Below are positions 22,038-26,657 of a stretch of DNA of 26,657 nt, piece by piece. Both the position numbers and the translations under genes were made by a program. This DNA is from JACQXM01 sp964569425. Lineage in GTDB: Bacteria > Planctomycetota > Phycisphaerae > UBA1845. The notes beneath the pieces are model-generated. The model searched no databases and was not told the origin of the DNA. It was given only the letters and a program-made list of their open reading frames with translations. The stretch lies in assembly GCA_964569425.1 (NCBI GenBank), contig CAZMVD010000052.1, positions 1 through 26,657 on the forward strand, read 5' to 3'. Each line of letters begins with the position of its first letter. Within the stretch, counting starts at the first letter, position 1.

Positions 22038-22075
22038 GGTGGCACGCGTCGGTGTCGCTGCTGCCGCGTGGCACC
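22038..22075 (-). promoter_or_regulatory. Hairpin adjoining the fbp ribosome-binding site
   Basis: The arms at 22075-22065 and 22048-22038 (minus strand GGTGCCACGCG and CGCGTGCCACC) pair at ten of eleven positions with one C-C mismatch and a 16-base loop. The foot of the stem touches the GGGAGG at 22036-22031, so folding may affect access of the ribosome. Confidence 0.35.
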
Positions 22076-22120
22076 GCCCTGCAAGTTGCGTGCCAGCTTC
22101 TCTCCCATGATCCCGATATT

Positions 22121-22136
22121 GCCGCCTCGCGGCGGC
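22121..22136. repeat. Perfect six-base-pair hairpin with tetraloop
   Basis: GCCGCC (22121-22126), TCGC, GGCGGC (22131-22136). On the minus strand the loop is GCGA, a stable GNRA tetraloop, so the structure would lie in the 5' leader of fbp if transcription starts upstream of it. Confidence 0.4.
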
Positions 22137-22262
22137 TTGCCCCGATGGCCAAACCGACTACGCTTACCGTTAGGCCACCGTCTGCGACACGGGCCGACGG
22201 CGGCTGGACGCGCGGCATTACCACCCGCGCTCACACGGCGCCCAGCTTCGACGCGCCGGGAC

Positions 22263-22439
22263 CGGGCGGTGAAGCCCAATGACCGGTAACGATGCTACCG
22301 CCCGTTGTAACCTGTGAAAAGCGGGATGGGCAGCCCCAGCTAACTCTTTCGCGTAGAAAGGGTCTTAGCCGATATCGAACGTACGAAAGCCGGTCCAGGC
22401 CACGGAACGACCGTGCCAACACCGGCCGACGCGGGGAGG
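22263..22439 (+). ncRNA. Candidate structured 5' leader of the DUF6600 gene
   Basis: Several pairings stack in order before the ATG at 22446. CGGGCGGT (22263-22270) pairs with ACCGCCCG (22297-22304). GCTAA plus CTCTTTC (22339-22350) pair with GAAAGGG (22356-22362) and TTAGC (22365-22369), with a two-base bulge and loop GCGTA. GCCGGT (22389-22394) pairs with ACCGGC (22421-22426), enclosing CACGG (22401-22405) paired to CCGTG (22411-22415). The last helix ends nine bases before GGAGG (22435-22439). The arrangement looks like a riboswitch or leader RNA, but it matches no class I can recall; I compared it with c-di-GMP, cobalamin and fluoride types. The transcription start is unknown, so the first pairing may not be transcribed. 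Confidence 0.35.
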
Positions 22440-22445
22440 TGTGCT

Positions 22446-23633
22446 ATGAAACATCAACGTACATGGGTGCGATTCGACCGACTGGCCTGCCTGGGGGCGA
22501 TGTGCCTCGGTGCCGGACTGGCTGTCCCCGGGCCGGCGCAGGCTCAGGGGCTCCGATCGTTCGAGATCGGTCTCGAAGTCTTTTACGGCGAATTGGCCCC
22601 CTATGGGGAATGGGTGAAGGTTAACGAGTACGGGTGGGTCTGGGCGCCGGCGGACGTGCCGTTCGGCTGGCGTCCCTACACCCACGGACGCTGGGTGTAT
22701 GCCCACGACTACGGCTGGACCTGGGTTTCCGACTTTGAGTGGGGCTGGGCGTGCTTCCACTACGGCCGCTGGGACTTCCACCCGCGCTATGGCTGGATTT
22801 GGATCCCCGACACCGAGTGGGCACCCGCGTGGGTCGCCTGGCGCGCGGGCGATGGGTATGTCGGCTGGGCACCGCTTCCCCCCAAGGCGCGTTGGCGCGC
22901 GGATATCGGGCTGGACTTCGGCGGGATCGATATCGACGTGTCCCTCGAGCCGGCCGCCTGGAGCTTTGTGGAAGAGCGCATGCTCTTCGAGCCGCGCATC
23001 GATCGTTATGTCGTGCTGCCGGCGCGCAACGTGACGTTCGTCCGCCGCACCCGCAACGTCACCCGTTATGTGTCCGTCGGCGGCAGGATTTCCAACGTCG
23101 GATTCGACGTGGCGCGGATTGAAACCGTGACCGGGCGACGATTCCATCGCGTGCGGCTGCGCGATACCGATTCGGTGCTGGTGGTCCGCAATGTGCGGAT
23201 GGTCGGCGAGGAAGTGCCGGTCTTCAGGCCGCGCGTGCGCAAGGCGGCCGTCGATCCCGGACCGCGCGTCTTCCAGGGTGGAAAATACTATTCGCCCTCC
23301 GGGCCCGGTCGCCGCCACGACGGCTCGTACCTGCGACGCCTGGAATCAGAACAGCAGGACCAGCGCGATGCGCTGCGCCGCGCTCATGAACGCGAATTGC
23401 GCTCGGGAACGCGAACGACCGACATCGCGGAATTGCGCCGCCGCCAGGCGGAGGAGGCGCGCGAAATGGAACGGTTGCAGCGCCGCCAGAAAACCATCGT
23501 GGAGGACCGCGTGCGCCGATTGGAACCCGAATCGCCCCGGAGGATCGAACGCGGACCGGACCGCGAGTCCGACCGCGGACCGCAGCGCAGCCCTTCGTCG
23601 CGCACCCAGAAGGCCCGTCCGGATCGGCCGTAA
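22446..23633 (+). CDS. DUF6600 exported protein with Tyr/Trp-rich repeats
   Basis: This 395-residue protein starts at ATG 22446, six bases after GGAGG (22435-22439). The signal peptide ends PAQAQG near residue 34. Residues about 40-150 are a Tyr/Trp-rich series of short repeats (YGEWVKVNEYGWVWAP, then WRPYTHGRWVYAHDYGWTWVSD, then HYGRWDFHPRYGWIWIPD and EWAPAWVAWRAG) ending GYVGWAPLPP, characteristic of DUF6600 proteins. A beta-rich middle part follows. The last 100 residues are highly charged, with a coiled coil of Arg, Glu and Gln (QDQRDALRRAHERELRS and onward) and a basic, disordered tail. Function is unknown; a surface or periplasmic binding role is inferred. A possible RNA regulator precedes it. 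Confidence 0.8.
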   Translation: MKHQRTWVRFDRLACLGAMCLGAGLAVPGPAQAQGLRSFEIGLEVFYGELAPYGEWVKVNEYGWVWAPADVPFGWRPYTHGRWVYAHDYGWTWVSDFEWGWACFHYGRWDFHPRYGWIWIPDTEWAPAWVAWRAGDGYVGWAPLPPKARWRADIGLDFGGIDIDVSLEPAAWSFVEERMLFEPRIDRYVVLPARNVTFVRRTRNVTRYVSVGGRISNVGFDVARIETVTGRRFHRVRLRDTDSVLVVRNVRMVGEEVPVFRPRVRKAAVDPGPRVFQGGKYYSPSGPGRRHDGSYLRRLESEQQDQRDALRRAHERELRSGTRTTDIAELRRRQAEEAREMERLQRRQKTIVEDRVRRLEPESPRRIERGPDRESDRGPQRSPSSRTQKARPDRP

Positions 23634-23673
23634 TGCGGGCTCGAGCTGGCTCCCCTCGCCGCCTTCGGAACCC

Positions 23674-23703
23674 GGCGCTGCCGTTCGCCAGCGGCGCAGC
23701 GCC
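23674..23703 (+). terminator. Hairpin after the DUF6600 gene
   Basis: GGCGCTGC (23674-23681) pairs perfectly with GCAGCGCC (23696-23703) across a 14-base loop, 40 bases after the stop codon. No T tract follows, so termination strength is uncertain. Confidence 0.35.
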
Positions 23704-23723
23704 GCGCGGGTGAGTGCGCACGC

Positions 23724-24959
23724 GTGCATGTGGCCTACATCCACCAGCATTTTTCCACCAAGAAGGGCGCCACGGGCACGCGCTCCTACGAAATGAGCCG
23801 GCGGCTCATCGCCGCGGGGCACCGCGTCACCATGATCTGCGGCGCCTACGCCGCCGGTGACAAAGATTCGTCACTTACAAAACGCGTCAACGAGTCGGAC
23901 GTCGACGGCATTCGCGTGCTGCGCATCGCGGAACCCTACGGCCAGCGAATGAGCTTCGCGCGGCGCGTGCTGGCCTTCGGACGCTTCGCGCGCACCGCCA
24001 CCCGGCTGGTGGCCAAACTCGACGCCGACCTGGTCTTTGCCACGTCCACCCCGCTGACCGTGGGACTGCCGGGCATGAAGGGCGCCCGCAAGCTCGGCGT
24101 GCCCTTCGTGTTTGAAGTCCGCGACCTGTGGCCCGAGCTGCCCATCGCCCTGGGCATCGTGCGCAACGCCCTGCTCAAGCGCTACCTGCGGCGCCTGGAG
24201 CGCCGCATTTACTTCGCCGCGGCACACGTCGTCGCGCTGGCCCCCGGCATTGCCGAGGGAGTCTGTCGCACCGGATATCCGCCGCCACGCGTGACCATGA
24301 TCCCCAACAGCAGCGATCTGGACCTGTTCGTCCCTACCGACGAGCCGCTGCACGACGAGCGTTTCGGCGAACCGGGGGATTTTCGCGCCGTGTTCACCGG
24401 GGCGCACGGTGTGGCCAACGGATTGGATGCCGTGCTCGACGCGGCCGCCGAGCTGAAACGCTGGCGCACCACCGGCATACGAATCGTCATGATCGGCGAG
24501 GGCAACCAGCGCGAACGGCTGATGGAACGCACAAGGCAGGAGCGATTGGAAACCCACGTCTGCTGGGTGCCGCCGATGCCCAAGGAAGAACTGGCCCGTG
24601 TGCTGCCGCGCATGGATGCCGGGTTGATGATCCTGCGGAACATCCCCGCGTTTTACTTCGGCACGTCACCGAACAAGTTCTTCGACTACATCGCGGCCGG
24701 GCTGCCGGTCATCAACAACTATCCCGGCTGGCTGGCCGGGTTGATCACCGAACACCGCTGCGGCCTGGCCGTGCCGCCGGATGCGTCCAAGTCGCTGGCC
24801 GAAGCAATAGTACGACTGCGCGACGATCCCGCGGGGCGCCGCGAGATGGGCCGGCAGGCGCGTCTACTGGCCGAAGCCGAGTTCTCCCGCGACCGCTTGG
24901 GCGGTCAACTGGTCGCACTGTTAGAGGAGGTTCACCACGCCCATCGCGCACACCCGTAG
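23724..24959 (+). CDS. GT4-family glycosyltransferase, WbuB-like
   Basis: The product is 411 residues from GTG 23724, which gives the family N-terminus HVAYIHQHFSTKKGATGTRSYEMSRRL. It is a GT-B fold enzyme expected to transfer a sugar from a nucleotide donor onto a lipid-linked or glycan acceptor at the cytoplasmic face. Visible signatures are FEVRDLWPELPIALG near residue 130, the IPNSSDLDLF turn near 193, VFTGAHGVANGLDAVLDAA at the start of the donor half, and TSPNKFFDYIAAGLPVINNYPG near 313. In that last motif Asp replaces the usual Glu of NKxFEY. WbuB-type proteins add sugars such as N-acetylfucosamine in O-antigen synthesis, but the donor here cannot be predicted. It stands 6.7 kb from the other polysaccharide genes. 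No ribosome-binding site is evident. Confidence 0.85.
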   Translation: MHVAYIHQHFSTKKGATGTRSYEMSRRLIAAGHRVTMICGAYAAGDKDSSLTKRVNESDVDGIRVLRIAEPYGQRMSFARRVLAFGRFARTATRLVAKLDADLVFATSTPLTVGLPGMKGARKLGVPFVFEVRDLWPELPIALGIVRNALLKRYLRRLERRIYFAAAHVVALAPGIAEGVCRTGYPPPRVTMIPNSSDLDLFVPTDEPLHDERFGEPGDFRAVFTGAHGVANGLDAVLDAAAELKRWRTTGIRIVMIGEGNQRERLMERTRQERLETHVCWVPPMPKEELARVLPRMDAGLMILRNIPAFYFGTSPNKFFDYIAAGLPVINNYPGWLAGLITEHRCGLAVPPDASKSLAEAIVRLRDDPAGRREMGRQARLLAEAEFSRDRLGGQLVALLEEVHHAHRAHP

Positions 24960-25072
24960 GGCGCTCCCCGCAACGGGTACGGCCTGGGCCGACCGCCCAC
25001 CGGTGCACCAGCAGGGCGCCGGCGCTACGCGCTTCCGGGAAAGGCTCTACCGCATTGCGCCGGGCCGAACCG

Positions 25073-26657
25073 TCAGGTTTCCTCGGCGTGACCCGCGGCT
25101 ACCGGCTCGCCCTGGGCCGTTTCGACCATCGCGCCCTCCAGCGCCAGGGTGGCCTTGGCGTCGTCGCTGGCCGGCGGAATCAACTTCACCAGGATCTTAT
25201 TCTTGCCGGTGAAGTCGCCCCGGAGCATGGCCTCGGAGAGGGCGTCCTCCACGTGCTGTTCGATGGCCCGGCGCAGCGGGCGGGCGCCGAATTTCTCGTC
25301 GGTGCCGTGTTCGATGAGGAAATCCTTCGCTTCGCGCGTCACTTCGAGTTCCATGCCCTGCTCGTGCAGCCGCTTGGAGAGCTTGTTCAGTTCCAGATCC
25401 ACGATGCTGATCAGGTCCTCGTGCGTGAGCTTGCGGAACACGATGATCTCGTCGAGCCGGTTGAGGAACTCCGGACGGAAGTAATCCTCCAACTCGGTCT
25501 TGAGCATCTCCTTCATCTTCTCATAGGTCAGGTTCAGGTCGCGCTTCTGGAACCCGAAGTCATCCTGCGTGGTGATGCGGTGCGCCCCCACGTTGCTGGT
25601 CATGATGAGGATGGTGTTCTTGAAGTCCACGTGCCGCCCGAACGAATCGGTCAGCCGCCCCTCCTCCATGATCTGGAGCAGCATGTTGAACACGTCCGGG
25701 TGGGCCTTCTCGATTTCATCGAGCAGAATGACCGAGTACGGCCGGCGGCGGATCCGCTCCGTGAGCTGCCCGCCCTCTTCGTACCCCACGTAGCCCGGTG
25801 GCGCGCCGATCAGACGCGACACGTTGTGCTTCTCCATGTACTCAGACATGTCGAGCACGAACAGCGCTTCCGAATCGCCGAACAGAAACTCCGCCAGGCA
25901 CTTGGCCAGGTAGGTCTTACCCACGCCCGAGGGCCCCACGAAAATGAAGCTGCCCATCGGACGGTTGGGGTCCTTCAAACCGCTCCGGCTGCGGCGCACC
26001 GCGCGGGCAATCGCCTTGACCGCCTCATCCTGACTGACCACTCGCTTGTGCAACTCCGTCTCCAGTTGCAACAGCCGGTCCGCCTCGTCCTTGCCCATGC
26101 GCATCAGCGGGATGCCGGTCATGGTGCTCACGACTTCGGAGATGACTTCGTCGTCCACCACCCCGTCGATCTCCTTGGTGCGGTCGCGCCACTCCTTCTG
26201 CAGGTTGCGCTTCTTGAGCTTAATGGAGTCCATCTTGTCGCGTATCTGCGCGGCGCGTTCGTAGTCCGCGTTCTTGACCGCCTCATCCTTTTCGCCGCTG
26301 AGCTTCTCAATCTCGCGCTCGATGTCCGTCAGGTCCGGCGGCTTGGTCATCGACTTCAGGCGGACCCGTGCCCCCGCTTCGTCCATCACGTCGATGGCCT
26401 TGTCCGGCTGCACGCGCGTGATGTAACGCGACGACAGCTCGACCGCGCGGTCGAGCGCCGAATCGGTGTACTGCACGCGGTGGTGCGCCTCGTAGCGGTC
26501 GCGCAGCCCGCGGAGAATCTCCACCGTCTGATCCTTGGACGGCGGCTCGACGATGATCTGCTGGAAGCGCCGCTCCAGCGCGCTGTCTTTTTCGATGTAC
26601 TTGCGGTATTCGTCCAGCGTCGTGGCGCCGATGCACTGAATCTCCCCGCGCGACAGC
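25073..26657 (-). CDS. clpC: ClpC-type AAA+ protease ATPase subunit (partial, runs off right edge)
   Basis: ClpC unfolds proteins and feeds them to the ClpP protease. About 527 C-terminal residues are present; the N-terminal domain and most of the first ATPase domain lie beyond the window. The sequence enters at LSRGEIQCIGATTLDEYRKYI, typical of the first AAA domain, including the sensor region. Next comes a short UVR-type coiled coil (EREIEKLSGEKDEAVKNA, then DYERAAQIRDK), which marks ClpC rather than ClpB. The second AAA domain is complete, with Walker A GPSGVGKT, Walker B VILLDEIEKAH, pore loop GYVGYEEGG and sensor 2 GARPLRRAIE. The C-terminal 40 residues are acidic and Ala-rich. It is convergent with the glycosyltransferase gene; I see no clear terminator in the 113 bases between them. 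Confidence 0.95.
   Translation of the reverse strand, partial: LSRGEIQCIGATTLDEYRKYIEKDSALERRFQQIIVEPPSKDQTVEILRGLRDRYEAHHRVQYTDSALDRAVELSSRYITRVQPDKAIDVMDEAGARVRLKSMTKPPDLTDIEREIEKLSGEKDEAVKNADYERAAQIRDKMDSIKLKKRNLQKEWRDRTKEIDGVVDDEVISEVVSTMTGIPLMRMGKDEADRLLQLETELHKRVVSQDEAVKAIARAVRRSRSGLKDPNRPMGSFIFVGPSGVGKTYLAKCLAEFLFGDSEALFVLDMSEYMEKHNVSRLIGAPPGYVGYEEGGQLTERIRRRPYSVILLDEIEKAHPDVFNMLLQIMEEGRLTDSFGRHVDFKNTILIMTSNVGAHRITTQDDFGFQKRDLNLTYEKMKEMLKTELEDYFRPEFLNRLDEIIVFRKLTHEDLISIVDLELNKLSKRLHEQGMELEVTREAKDFLIEHGTDEKFGARPLRRAIEQHVEDALSEAMLRGDFTGKNKILVKLIPPASDDAKATLALEGAMVETAQGEPVAAGHAEET

Larger units (their letters stand above)
22024..22445. other. Divergent intergenic region of 422 bases with several RNA-type structures
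   Basis: This lies between divergent fbp and the DUF6600 gene. On the fbp side are an imperfect hairpin (22038-22075) and a perfect GCCGCC-GGCGGC hairpin (22121-22136, with the GNRA-type loop GCGA when read on the minus strand). On the other side is the structured leader at 22263-22439. A weak plus-strand promoter candidate, TTGCCC with TACGCT 16 bases on, is at 22137-22164. No gene is supported here. Confidence 0.5.

Noticed and set aside
22024..22224. N-terminal extension of fbp to 22224
   Set aside because: Class I fructose-bisphosphatases begin where GTG 22023 or ATG 22014 places them, and the ribosome-binding site is at 22036-22031. The extra 67 residues come from structured non-coding DNA.
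22263..22439. c-di-GMP (GEMM) or cobalamin riboswitch
   Set aside because: Fragments such as GAAAGCC and GTGAAGCC recall these classes, but the required conserved cores and the order of helices are absent.
12791..25005. Shared 14-mer at 12791-12804 and, inverted, at 24992-25005
   Set aside because: A 14-base match on either strand is expected by chance in a GC-rich window of this size, and the flanks do not agree.
1..26657. tRNA, rRNA, insertion sequences, phage genes
   Set aside because: I looked for T-loop type sequences, transposase motifs and terminal repeats in the gaps and found none that hold up by eye; a tRNAscan and ISfinder run would settle this.

Overview
The window is GC-rich bacterial chromosome, densely coding, with no tRNA, rRNA, transposase, phage gene or CRISPR array that I can recognise. 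Several proteins point to a planctomycete, probably a Phycisphaerae-like lineage. These are a secreted protein with repeated Cys-rich units and a dockerin-like C-terminus, a planctomycete-type RdgC-like protein, a DUF6600 surface protein and a STAS protein beginning PIENWS. This placement is inference from family recognition, not from a marker gene.

Left part (1-5.6 kb). A minus-strand gene leaves the left edge. Four mostly uncharacterised plus-strand genes follow: a tail-anchored small protein, a small secreted protein, an RdgC-like protein and a putative lipoprotein. They end with cstA, a carbon-starvation type transporter. Two well-spaced TTGACG-17-TANNGT promoters and an operator-like inverted repeat lie between them.

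Centre left (5.6-11.7 kb). One very large secreted minus-strand protein (about 1344 aa) carries a duplicated N-terminal domain, a 12-proline linker, twelve tandem six-cysteine units and a dockerin-like tail. Next is a short, isolated ketoacyl-synthase-like protein without the usual HGTGT motif, divergent from a small lipoprotein.

Centre (11.9-17.0 kb). This is a compact polysaccharide cluster: FkbM-type methyltransferase, Wzx/MATE-like flippase, O-antigen ligase/polymerase-like protein and GT4 glycosyltransferase. The genes overlap or nearly touch and end in a terminator-like hairpin. A second GT4 gene (23.7-25.0 kb) probably serves the same kind of pathway.

Centre right (17.0-22.0 kb). Six minus-strand genes run fbp, STAS protein, small envelope protein, DUF4198 protein, larC, coiled-coil/HTH membrane protein. 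LarC builds the nickel-pincer cofactor and DUF4198 proteins are associated with nickel uptake, so a nickel theme is plausible. larC has a near-consensus -10 box placed so that its mRNA would be leaderless.

Right part (22.0-26.7 kb). A 422-base intergenic region holds a hairpin at the fbp ribosome-binding site and a strongly structured leader before the DUF6600 gene. After the second glycosyltransferase, clpC runs off the right edge on the minus strand.

The most notable items are the 12-unit Cys-rich protein, the structured leader of the DUF6600 gene, the reduced solitary ketoacyl synthase, the larC/DUF4198 pairing and the leaderless-type promoters. None is proven to be a new system.
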